Below, piece after piece: positions 54,370 to 64,000 of a stretch of DNA of 64,000 nt. The notes under the pieces are model-generated. The model worked only from the letters and a program-made list of their open reading frames with translations. It did not search any database and was not told the DNA's origin. A program made the position numbers and the translations under genes. Origin of the DNA: Chaunax sp. Z400 (lineage: Eukaryota; Chordata; Actinopteri; Lophiiformes; Chaunacidae); contig CM075194.1 in the NCBI GenBank assembly GCA_037577475.1, positions 22,802,492-22,866,491 on the forward strand, read 5' to 3'. Each line of letters begins with the position of its first letter. Position 1 is the first letter of the stretch.

Positions 54370-56892
54370 CTGGCAACACATTTTGTTCTTTATTCAGAGT
54401 AAGATGTGTCAACATCCAGCATGACAAAAAATTGTACAAAGTTCACAATTTATAAATGAAATATCACAGCAACTTGTGATCTCACACATTTATAGCAAAA
54501 TTAAAATGTCAACAAATCCATGCTGTGTAGTACAAAAATAAATCAAACTTCAGTTCCACAGAGAGCACAATAGTTTATACAAAATCCTGTCTTTGTTAAT
54601 GTTCACTGAAAACCAGTCTCAAAATGAATCGGCTCAAATAAAATAATAAACTCTGATGAATTCACAATAATTTATATGAAAAGTCAGCTTTCTAAATATG
54701 TGACAACCTTGTAGTGTTCCTTATAGATAGTCACAGATAACTCTATTCAGATTTGTTATTCATGTACCAACATCAGATGAGCAGCCGGGTTGTGCTTTAA
54801 AATCCCTTTTTCCTTTTTACTGATAATGAGAATTAATTCAAAAACTTGTACTAGCTATTACTCTACTGAAGCATTACTATATTGGCAAAAAGCTGCAGAC
54901 ACAATGCTGTGGAAAAAGGCGTATGCTCATGGATGATGGGTAGTAGGGTCCTGAAAGAGGACAGTAAAGTACAATAGATGAGATTCAATCAGGTGACCGA
55001 CCATCACCTTTTGCATTAGCTCTCAAAAAGGCAAATTCTGAACATGATCGCTAACAACTAGAACAACAGAATGTGGGGGTGCATACAGTCGGGCATACGG
55101 GCGCGACGCTGGATTGTATCACCCCTCGAAGGTCTCATTCATCAATTCTTCTGCTTTTTTAAACCTTCATTTGATTGACTATTTAATCCTTTGTACAGTG
55201 ATTAGATATAAAGTGCTGCTGGGGGATAACTTCATCTTCCTAAAACTTAGCAAAAATGAAAGAACATTGTTAATGTTTTTACACTTGATATTAGCCTACA
55301 GTATCACTGCTATGGTTATAATCATCCTCTTCTCTGATTTCTAGTCCCTGTTCTTCCTCTCTCAGTGGTACTAAATCCACACCTACAGTGGCTCCAAGCA
55401 GTTGGTTGCTCCAATCGTGTGCCAAAGAGGTCACCTGGAAAATTGCACGCCGCCGTACGTAAGGATAATATCTTCAAGGACAAGTGCAAATAGTCTACTG
55501 GCACATAAGTGGGGACAGTGACCCTGTAAGTCCCGCTGTCATATAAATACTCTTTACAAAACCCTCTGAAACCCTTCTGTCAGGCTCTCGGGTACTGCTT
55601 TTAGTTTCTGTCAGAACATCAAAACATGGAAACGAAGGTGTCCCTGTGCAAAATCGTACAGAAAAAAAGTGGAACTCATATACTTTCGCTTTTAAAACTC
55701 AATGTCCAGGTTCCATCCTCTTTTTTAAAAAGACTTTTTGTATTAAAAGATTTGTATAAAAATCAATATTTTACATAGGCTATATTAAAAAGATCCATGT
55801 TACCCCGCTATGCTTATAAACAAGAAATTGCATATACCCAACCTTTTTTTTTTTTTCCTTTGCAGGTTGCATCCCGTACCTGCTATAAACAAATTATTCA
55901 CTTATTATATTGCTGAGACATTTCTCAATCCTAGCAACACAAGTCTCGAAATTGAGCAGATTTGATACTAGAAAGGCTAGAATGTGGTCTCTATAGGTCA
56001 TTGTCTCTACACATCATTTTTATTTGAGATCAGTTGAGGATGAGCATGTGAACATGCATGCACCACACAGATGTGTTCCTTGAGGAATTAATTGGCTCTC
56101 CTAGATAATGGGATTTCCACCATCGGGTTTCCGTGTAATGATGTTTACAATGTAACAGTTCATACATACATTCATACATACATCAGGTCAGCCTCCTCTC
56201 CGGATTCATTTACAGCACCAGTTTAAAATGCCCCCACCTACAGCTACGCATCTCGTTTTTTTTCTATCAAAACAAAACACAAACATTTTGCAAGCATTGT
56301 CAGAAAATAAAGCGATTCGCAAACCAGGTTTTGCTCTTGAACAATGTACACGCAAAAAAGAAGAAGAAGAAGAAAAACATCTAAAATCATCAAGTCCAAA
56401 ATCATCCAGTGAGGAGAAAAATAAGTAGGTTCCTCCTTGCTTGTAGATTTTTTCATTTTTATTTCACTGTCCAGTCTTTTCATCTAAAATGCTTTGTTGT
56501 CGAGCAATAAAAAGAACTCACGTTCCATTATCATTAGCTTACTGTTCAGAAATATACACTAAAAATGTGCATACATGAGCAGCTAGAAACATTACATGAC
56601 ACGATGTCAGCTCATATGAAAACGTACAAAATGTGAATGTCCTCAAAAACTATTTTGCCGTTTACTCTTTTGTGTTCTTTCTCAAAGCAAGGCTAAAAAG
56701 AAAAGAGCCAAAGAAAGAAATTATTGAGGTCTCTTTAAGCATAATACCTCTTTTTTAGTCAACAGAATAGAGAATATATAACACTATATAAGTTACTGCA
56801 CCGAACCGAGGATATCAACCCACCACCGCCTGTCTGTATGTGTGTGTTTGTAGAACACCCACACCTGCTGGGGCAACAGAACTCTCCCTTTG
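54370..56892 (-). other. myt1l: inferred myt1l 3'UTR
   Basis: About 2.5 kb of AT-rich, mostly unique sequence after the stop codon, with no repeats of the kinds seen elsewhere. Its far end is placed by the AATAAA hexamer at 54389-54394 on the minus strand. A long 3'UTR is normal for MYT1L. The end is an inference, and another AATAAA near 56458 could give a short form. Confidence 0.55.
54389..54394 (-). terminator. candidate myt1l poly(A) signal
   Basis: TTTATT on the plus strand is AATAAA on the gene strand, followed by a TGTGTTGCCAG stretch that could act as the downstream element. It is the last hexamer before the repeat-rich intergenic DNA. Confidence 0.45.
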
Positions 56893-57033
56893 TTACACTT
56901 GGATCCCTTGAACCGCTTGCTTGATGTTTTCCAACAGGGCTTTGTTTTCAGGGCTCTGGTACTGGTCTTGGTTTGTGTACATATCTGTTAAGGTGGTCAC
57001 GTAGGCGTCAAAGTTCTGCTCGCTTATTGGCTC
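56893..57033 (-). CDS. myt1l: myt1l terminal coding exon and stop
   Basis: 141 bp coding: EPISEQNFDAYVTTLTDMYT, NQDQYQSPENKALLENIKQA, VQGIQV, stop TAA at 56895-56893. Acceptor GTTCTGCAG. The 3'UTR follows without a further splice site being needed. Confidence 0.96.
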   Translation of the reverse strand, partial: EPISEQNFDAYVTTLTDMYTNQDQYQSPENKALLENIKQAVQGIQV

Positions 57034-60000
57034 CTGCAGAACCAAACACAAAAAACAGAGACTGTTAGAGGAAAACAGAAGTGAGGGAAAATTTAAGATG
57101 TCCCAAATCTTCTCCTATGTAAGGTTTCAAGAAGAAATCTGTGCAAAAATATCCCATTTAATTTATAAAATGTGTTAAAGCTGAGTGTCTTACAAAATAC
57201 AACCACATTGTGTGAAAAGTCAATAAAACCAGAATTAAATGATTTGCAAATCTTTTTTAACCTAAAGACAATTGAATAAAGTACAAATACAAGATATTTA
57301 ATGTTAAAACTGATCAACTTTATAGTTTTTTTTCTTTTTTTATAAACACATTCTGCATTTGGTGCCTGCAACATGTTTCAAAACGTTGGGACAGGTTCAT
57401 GTTTATCATTGTGTTACATCACCTTTTCTTTGAACCCTCCTGTTGTGTTCCTTTCTTGTTAACTAGTTTGTTGTTCCCCTTGATGGCCGCTCCACTTTAG
57501 CTGATTATAAATCCATAGTAATACATATATTATCACCTAATGTTGTGTTTCATCTTTTAATCAACTCAAGTTTCTGTGAACATTACAAGTTTTGAACTTC
57601 CATTTTCTATTTATGGCCTGTAGGCCTCATTGACCTGAGCTCAGTTCACTTGGCCATCGTGCTGCTACAGAATGAACTGCGAGCAAGGCCTCAAAATAGC
57701 TTCATATACCAAAGCTGTGTTGTTTTCATCATTGAAACAATGTTGTGGCTGTTTTTGACAATTGCCAACAGGTGTGGTTCCCATGGGGTAAACATTTTAT
57801 TGGGGATAGGTTTCTGTGGGGGTTTCCATAGAAGCTAAAAACGTGAGTTTCTAATGACCGGTCATTTCTGACTGTGAACACCAAGGGGTGTACACAAGTT
57901 CAATAAAACACACAAAATTTAATAAAAAATATCAAAGTGTATTTTGTGTGTTCAGATGTCATGTGTGAACAAAATCATGGAACTTTATGACAAACAGATG
58001 AAATTAACTACATTTTTTATAGATAAAAACTTGTCAGATTTGACGGGAACACAACAGAAGGGTTAACAACACTAAATAAGCATTTGTTAAGAGACAACAC
58101 TATTTGTTGAAGTCTTCAACATGAAAGCTGCAGGGGTAACTTTTATAAAAATAACTTTTAACAGCAATCAAATGACAAAATTAACACGAGTCAGGAAAAT
58201 ATTTTACAGAAACAGTTCCGGAATCTTAACAGTGAAGGTCAGTCGATCTGATTGGTCTATAGGTAGAATAAGAATGCAAACGTTTGGAAATGATCAAGAG
58301 GGTGAGATCATGTTCCTTGTATGTGAAGAGCAGTATCTTAAAGTCAACTCTGTACTTCATTGGAGGCCAGTGAAGAGATGCACACAGCATAAACAAAGCT
58401 AATTAAATTTAACACATTGACTTACTTGCTGGTGCAACTGTAAGCAGCTGTTATTCCTCAGAGGAGGTTCTTTGTGTGCCAGTGGTTTCTATGGAAGGAC
58501 GGGAGGGACACATCTCTGTTAGCTTGCTTTGAGAAGTTGTTATTGTTTCCAAACACTAGGTGGCAGTATTTGATATCCAGCCACATGCAGTACATGTGCA
58601 GCTCAAGCTAAATGCAAAACTGGAAGCTGTGCATAGATGAAGACATTAACATAAACAGAGCCAGTCCATCCCATGGTGCCAGAATGGCCCACTTATCTTA
58701 TAGAGGTATTATATGTAAAATTCAAACAGCATGAATTGATTTTACTCCAGTTTCATGGACTGTTTTTATCTGTACAACTACTGAGACATAAAAGAAGGAA
58801 GTGGTGATGAAAAGGACTGAGAACTGATTAATAAAATACCAAAATAAGGTATTTGAAGCATCTGCATATTTTTCAAACCAGGTTCTCATTCCTCAAAAAT
58901 TAAACAGCTTTACAATAAAGCAGTTAATCACCAGACAAAACCTCAGCGTATACCCTCTATACTACACTTTAACCTGAACAGTTGTTGGAGTCGCTACCAC
59001 TGTAAAGAAATGGTGAATCAAACCTCATATCTCAACTCCCCCGTCGCTGAAAGCCAAGCAATGCTACACATTCTGGACTAAGCATGCACAACAGACTGGT
59101 TAAACACACAATTAAAGGAATAAGCTGCTAAAAGGCTACAGCTAGCAATATTCTGCGACTTGCTGCTATCGTTTCCTGGTGGCCCTTACCATATGAGGGA
59201 GCTGGACATTAGCTAAACTGTTAATCAGTGACTGGCTGAGGTTGGCCAGCTCATGCAGGAGAGATTCATTTTGCTGTTCAATCACCTTGTTTTCCTCCTC
59301 TATTGACTTCAGGCTGGACTCCATTGTTGTAATCTGAGGAGAGGATGATGGATGTTACAGCGCTGCTTTATTATAGGCCGGTAAATGTAGCAGACAGAAC
59401 ACCTGACTCACCTGTGTTCTAAGTTTGATCATGTCTGCTTCCACCTGTGAATTTGATTCACTTAAATCTTTGATTTCTTCATCCAGCTGTTTGATGTCCT
59501 CTTCATGATCCAGTCCTGCAGCATTAGCAACGACAAAACCTCGGTCATACATGTGATTTACAACCTTTATGTTGGACTTAAGTGATGAAAATGATCCAAT
59601 AAGACTAAGATAAGTAAGTGTTCTACTGTCTTCCCTCTACAATAAAACCAGGGCAGGTCATTTTAGTTGATTAAGACTCAACAATCTCACAAATGACACT
59701 GTGATCCTGTCACATCCTCTAACGAAGCGTTGACATTCATAGCAGTCCAGGGTGAAGTGTTAGGAAAATAGATGGAGTGCACAACCTCAAGCTAGCTCTG
59801 ACATTGTACGACTGATTACTGCCAAAACATCCTAACCTTGTTCTTCCAGACTGGAGTCACTCCTCTCATTATTTTCACCCCACCTCTCAATGGCAGTTTA
59901 TACTCTGATTGGTTTATTATCTGAAATTGGTATTCTGTTCAGCCGATCATTCCACATCCTTGTTCTTGATTGGATGTATTGTGTGGGTGTGCGCTGGTTG

Positions 60001-62089
60001 TAGTTACCGTTGCTGGCACGTTGCTGCTTTATTGTCAGCATTTCCACTCCTGAGAGCCTGGCTTTCCTCATGGCGGAGGTGGCCCGCGGACAACCTGACA
60101 GACTAGAGGCAGCAACAAGGAGAAGAAGCATCGTTTCTATTTATTCTACACACACAGTGAGTCAACATGGTTCATGCTGTGTTTTCAATACAGGGAGGTC
60201 GAGAGGAGACTTTTAAAGGAATAGTTAGAAATCCACTGTCCTGCTGAGTTAGATAAGAACATTGAAATGGAGACACTTAGCCTAGCCTTTTAACATAACA
60301 GTAATAAAAGCCAGTAATAGAAGCTAAAGCTACGATGAGACTTCACAGAAATATGGACCAAATGGACTGAATATGAGGCCCAACACAGAGTCACCATCTA
60401 AACACCTGCATGGACACAGTTATCATGAGTTGTATTGTAATGTCCTGTGTGATCGTAATGGACCCCACTGACATGTAATCATATGTTTGTTTGTTCTGTG
60501 ATAACAAACTGAAAAAGCTGAAGCCTACTATTTAACATGTTATATCTTATTTTTTAATCCACGTAAAAACCCAAACTGTAAAAGCAATAAAACGTTTTGT
60601 CTCCTTTTGCCTGGCAGCTCCTAAGATCTAGAGGTGCTGTCAGACTCTAAGCTCAGTGGATGTTTGCTCCAGGTACATATTTATACAGATGTGAGTGGTA
60701 TCGATCCACCGATGCAACTTTCAGCAGACTTTCAGCAGATTTCAGCAGAAATGCCAAACTGTTCCTTTAAAGCTTGGTGTATCAGCTGTTGTCATGAATC
60801 ACAGCAGTCAATACTTCCATGTACAGTGATCTCCACATAGGTGTGGAACTGTCCCCTAAAGGCGTGCTCTCATTGGATCTATCCTGGTGTAGAAGTAAGT
60901 TTAAAGGGGCAGGTTTGGGGCTGCAGTAGTACGGATCCTTTTAGGTCATCTCAGACGCATGCATGACTGATTCAATGGTTTCCCACTTTACTGATCTATA
61001 GGAGGCAGTATCACGCCACGATAGGCTGCAGTAGACCATATTCACACGGTGGCCATTTTCCTCAGACGTCACGCCAAAGGTGGGAGGCTCAAATGCTTGG
61101 TTAATGTGATACTGATCAGAAACTGAAAAGACAATGAATAGTGATAATCTGGAGGGAAAGTCAGCAATATTCTAAGGTAAAACAACATATTTCTAACCCA
61201 TTAGTTGCTGTTAAACAGCAGCTAACATAAGCATTCAACCACTTACAGTTAATATCATTGTTTGATAGTGTTACACAACATGATAGTAAAGCAGTAAATT
61301 AATTATGAAATATCAACACACATCTTAGACACATTTATTTAAGTGTGGAAGGGAAACACACCAGGCTTGTAGTGTAACGTTAATATTGACTGTCTGCTGT
61401 CTGTTGACCTGAGCCCAGAAATGTTCTGGTTAAGTCATTAACATTATGTGACATTACGTTATTATATTCTGAGTAATGTTCATACAGATTCCATCCAACA
61501 CAGAAATGTGTCCCAAACACTTAAGCAGAGAGTTATTTCAGTGGCATCAACAGATTGTTACATTATAATCTGAATAAAGTGTTGAGTTATGTAATGAGTT
61601 AATATCTTACAATAAATATACGCCTTTCTTATCTTAATGTTAACCCCGTTAAACACTAAGGATGTAGGTTGAATATTCATGTCTAATATCATTAAAATAT
61701 GTTGTTTGACCTTAGAATCCAGTGTTGTCAGTTGCAGATAAATGGAGAAGCAGTGAAATGACAGTGATTTGTCCGATTCCCATTAGCCCAAGGTTTGAGC
61801 TTCCCGTTCTGGGCATGATGTCTCGACAGTAACAGCAACAACTCACAGCCAAGCTCCAGAGGCCCACCTGCGATGTGTCAGGAAGCTGCCGCTGACGTGA
61901 CCCGAGCCGTCACAGCCCGGCGTGGGGCAGGACATGCCCTCTGTCTTGCCAGACTTCCATGTGAACTGGATGCCATTTAGGTAGCCATCTTTTTGTCTCT
62001 TGGCTGCTATGGGGCATCCTGATGCACTTCTGTGCGATGCATACTTCCCTGTCACGTGTCCTTGACCGTCACAGCCTGGGACTGGACAC
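56893..62089 (-). CDS. myt1l: myt1l, last five coding exons
   Basis: MYT1L is a nuclear transcription factor with C2HC zinc fingers that bind AAGTTT-type sites. It represses non-neuronal programmes and helps specify neurons (family knowledge). Five minus-strand exons join in phase: 61868-62089, 60008-60102, 59412-59515, 59190-59333 and 56893-57033. Together they encode the last two C2HC fingers (C-x4-C-x12-H-x5-C; the final Cys of the second finger comes from the next exon), a basic linker, a coiled coil and the conserved end NIKQAVQGIQV followed by TAA. The C-terminus and the pxdn neighbour point to MYT1L rather than MYT1 or ST18. Many teleosts carry two copies (a and b), and I cannot say which this is. 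The earlier exons lie right of the window. Confidence 0.95.
57034..59189. other. myt1l last intron
   Basis: About 2.2 kb. It holds a piggyBac-like MITE (57435-58062). The rest shows nothing recognisable. Confidence 0.85.
57435..58062. mobile_element. piggyBac-like MITE
   Basis: Left end CCCTCCTGTTGTGTTC (57435-57450) and right end GAACACAACAGAAGGG (58047-58062) form an inverted repeat with one mismatch. The right flank is TTAA (58063-58066) and the left flank TGAA, as expected for a TTAA target with one change. The 628-bp interior has no transposase. Typical of non-autonomous piggyBac elements in fish. Confidence 0.8.
59190..59333 (-). CDS. myt1l: myt1l exon: coiled coil, second part
   Basis: A 144-bp exon (48 codons, phase 0 both sides) reading ITTMESSLKSIEEENKVIEQ, QNESLLHELANLSQSLINSL, ANVQLPHM. 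It is nearly identical to mammalian MYT1L in recollection. Acceptor CTCTCCTCAG, donor GTAAGGGCC. Confidence 0.96.
59412..59515 (-). CDS. myt1l: myt1l exon: coiled coil, first part
   Basis: A 104-bp exon reading GLDHEEDIKQLDEEIKDLSE, SNSQVEADMIKLRTQ. It has heptad-like spacing of Ile/Leu. Acceptor AATGCTGCAG, donor GTGAGTCAG. It is separated from the next exon by an intron of only 78 bp. Confidence 0.95.
59516..60007. other. myt1l intron, no feature seen
   Basis: About 0.5 kb of unremarkable intron. Confidence 0.85.
60008..60102 (-). CDS. myt1l: myt1l exon: end of last finger and basic linker
   Basis: A 95-bp exon reading SLSGCPRATSAMRKARLSGV EMLTIKQQRASN. It supplies the Cys that completes the last finger. 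Acceptor CTGCCTCTAG, donor GTAACTAC (slightly non-consensus). Phases agree on both sides. Confidence 0.94.
60103..61867. other. myt1l intron, no feature seen
   Basis: About 1.8 kb of AT-rich intron splitting the last zinc finger. No element recognised. Confidence 0.8.
61868..62089 (-). CDS. myt1l: myt1l exon: last two C2HC zinc fingers
   Basis: A 222-bp exon reading CPVPGCDGQGHVTGKYASHR SASGC (finger 1, complete), then a linker AAKRQKDGYLNGIQFTW, then CPTPGCDGSGHVSGSFLTHR (finger 2, lacking its last Cys). Acceptor CTAACCCCCAG, donor GTGGGCC. Phase 2 in and out. Confidence 0.96.
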
Positions 62090-64000
62090 CTGGGGGTTAG
62101 AGTGAAAAGGTCTGTGTTTAATTCACTCATTTGCTTAATTTACACTTTAAAAATGGCTGCCATCTTTCCATCATTTGAAGACAATGAAGACAAGATATTG
62201 AAGACAGCATCCTGGTTTCCATCACAGAGTGACCTGCTAAGTCGACTCCTGGCTCTAGGTAGACACTACAACATGTTCTCCTCCTGAGAACTAAAACACC
62301 ACATACTGTGTGGTACTGTGTGGTACTGTGTGGTACTGTGTGATACTGTGTGATACTGTGTGGTACTGTGTGGTACTGTGTGATACTGTGTGGTACTGTG
62401 TGATACTGTGTGATGCTGTGTGGTACTGTGTGATACTGTGTGATACTGTGTTGTACTGTGTGGTACTGTGTGGTACTGTGTGGTACTGTGTGATACTGTG
62501 TGATACTGTGTGGTACTGTGTGGTACTGTGTGATACTGTGTGGTACTGTGTGATACTGTGTGATGCTGTGTGGTACTGTGTGATACTGTGTGATACTGTG
62601 TTGTACTGTGTGATACCGTGTGGTACTGTGTGGTACTGTGTGATGCTGTGTGATGCTGTGTGGTACTGTGTGATACTGTGTGATACTGTGTGGTACTGTG
62701 TGATACTGTGTGGTACTGTGTGATACCGTGTGGTACTGTGTGATACTGTGTGGTACTGTGTGATGCTGTGTGATGCTGTGTGAGTGAACATCGTTTGTCT
62801 GTTTCCCTCTGTATCTTCTGCTTTCATATAAACAAAGATACCATCATATTATTTATGATGGGGAAGCCTTATCACAGTGCTGGAATGCTGACAGTGCATC
62901 AACAAACACCAGTGCTAATCAGATGCTATAAGGCAGCAGAATATTCCATATGTCACACCTCAGGAAGTGGATCACGGCTAAGGATGGCTAGCTCTTAGTT
63001 GAATGTAGTGTTTTTTTCCACGGAGAAGGTAACAGGGTGTATCATGTGAACTGATATCTGCCACACTGATATCGGACATCTTCCCACCACTAAATGTTGA
63101 TTAGATGTCAAAGGAACTTACCCAGAATGGAAAGCAGTTCCATTTTATCCCTCCTGAGTTTCGTTCCCTACAGTCTTAATGTATGACAATCATGTAATAA
63201 TTAGTAGACCTATATTATGTATACTGTACATATTTAAATTCTGTCAAATACCATCAAACTAAATATTGTTGCCACAATAGTTTCATATACTGAAGATCCA
63301 TAATAGGAATAAGTGTATTTTATACTGTATATGTGTTATCCTCGGTAATTATTTATATTCTTTTGTATTTTACATATGTATTTTTACCCTATAAATCCAT
63401 TCCACTGCATTAATCATTACTTAGAAAACTGTTGTTGAATTTGTGAAATTGTGGTGATAATGTGAGATAATAAACACTGTTTGTGTGCCTGAATACAGAT
63501 ACAGAGGGTAGCATCGTTACTCTGACCACCATTTATTGTTTCATTATCATAATTTGACTTCTCTCCCCAGGTGTCATGTTTCGCTTTACATTCTTTTTTC
63601 TCCATTTAGTTTCACCTGTCCCACATATTTGGTCCACGTGTTTTCCCTCGTTGAATTGTCAGTTCATCTGTGAGTTTCTCCACGTATTCCTTTGCTGTTT
63701 AGGTTTGTTTTCTATGACCTATTACCTTCCTTTGATAAAAAATATTTACTACCCTCTTTACTCCTTTACAATAATACTAGTACAGTCCACAGTGTCAGAG
63801 GTTATCCAGGCCTCCTGTATGACAGCCAGTGTTTTTGTTTTGACAGAAGCTCTCCACCCTGAAGACTTCATGCAGACTATTGAGGGACAGTGTAGTCACT
63901 TTGCCTCTGAGCCTAGAAGGCTCAAGAGAAAAGGTGAAAGGATGATATCATCATCCCTAATCCAATAAGGGGAAGCTGACAGACCAAGTAGTGGGGTACA
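62090..64000. other. myt1l intron (partial)
   Basis: Contains the 10-bp minisatellite at 62301-62780. A plus-strand open frame at 63576-63968 (130 codons, hydrophobic N-terminal half) was not recognised and has no other support. Confidence 0.8.
62301..62780. repeat. 10-bp minisatellite (TGTGTGGTAC type), 48 units
   Basis: 48 contiguous 10-bp units, mostly TGGTACTGTG and TGATACTGTG, with rarer TGATGCTGTG, TTGTACTGTG and TGATACCGTG. Units 62311-62460 and 62461-62610 are an exact 150-bp (15-unit) duplication. Both strands have open frames because no stop occurs in the motif; they are not genes. Confidence 0.98.

Larger units (their letters stand above)
51351..54370. other. intergenic region between myt1l 3' end and pxdn 5' end
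   Basis: About 3 kb with no coding potential recognised. It contains a CAGAATTC-type tandem repeat (51621-51795), a poly-A-bearing AT-rich stretch (51890-52140) resembling a LINE/SINE tail, a SINE (52434-52615), a TC/TA array (52630-52705) and a CCAA array (53839-54180). The 52710-53830 part shows nothing recognisable. Confidence 0.75.

Noticed and set aside
53809..54439. Trp/Gly/Val-rich minus-strand frames near the myt1l 3' end
   Set aside because: They are translations of the CCAA array in several frames.
58423..58490. Possible extra myt1l exon near a GACTTACTTGC (donor-like) site
   Set aside because: The flanking exons already join in frame with the known protein sequence, and no coding similarity was seen.
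62291..62827. Open frames across the 10-bp repeat (SITQYHTV, DTVWYCVI)
   Set aside because: The motif contains no stop codons. A different periodic peptide appears on each strand, so it is not coding.
63576..63968. 130-codon plus-strand frame with a hydrophobic start
   Set aside because: No family recognised. It lies within a myt1l intron, in AT-rich DNA where long frames occur by chance.

Overview
The window is vertebrate nuclear DNA, most likely from a ray-finned (teleost) fish. It has small exons with GT/AG junctions in large introns, very abundant CA/TG microsatellites, and degenerate copies of typical fish repeats: Tc1-like transposons, L2/Rex-type LINEs, tRNA-derived SINEs and a piggyBac-like MITE. 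No bacterial, viral or CRISPR-like content was seen.

Two genes are present, both on the minus strand and head to tail. (1) pxdn (peroxidasin) runs from its start codon at 51095 down past the left edge. I recovered 15 consecutive coding exons whose reading phases join without a break: exon 1 (signal peptide and LRR N-terminal cap), five 72-bp exons of one leucine-rich repeat each, an LRR C-terminal cap exon, four Ig-like domains over exons 8-13, and two exons leading into the heme-peroxidase module. They total 2080 coding bases, about 693 residues. The catalytic peroxidase exons and the C-terminal VWC domain lie outside the window. (2) The last five coding exons of myt1l (neural C2HC zinc-finger transcription factor) occupy 56893-62089: the last two zinc fingers, a coiled coil and the conserved C-terminus, then a 3'UTR of about 2.5 kb. 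PXDN and MYT1L are also same-strand neighbours in human (2p25.3), which supports both identities. About 3.3 kb separates the inferred myt1l poly(A) site from the pxdn start codon.

Layout: 1-929 pxdn intron 15 (partial); 930-17545 LRRCT, Ig and linker exons, with a 2.4-kb minisatellite in intron 14; 17546-33678 the widely spaced single-LRR exons, with a 1.35-kb CA/CAGACA array in intron 3; 33679-50910 the 17-kb intron 1, containing SINEs, a nested Tc1-like element, a LINE reverse-transcriptase remnant and a Tc1 fragment; 50911-51350 exon 1 and probable promoter; 51350-54370 intergenic simple repeats; 54370-62089 myt1l 3'UTR and exons; 62090-64000 myt1l intron with a 10-bp minisatellite.

The gene products work separately. 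Peroxidasin is a secreted extracellular-matrix enzyme that cross-links collagen IV. MYT1L is a nuclear regulator of neuronal identity. I found no novel multi-gene system. The most interesting signals are non-coding: repeat tracts tightly bracketing pxdn exon 4 (a one-LRR cassette) and abutting exon 12, a perfect 47-nt hairpin, and higher-order minisatellites close to exons.
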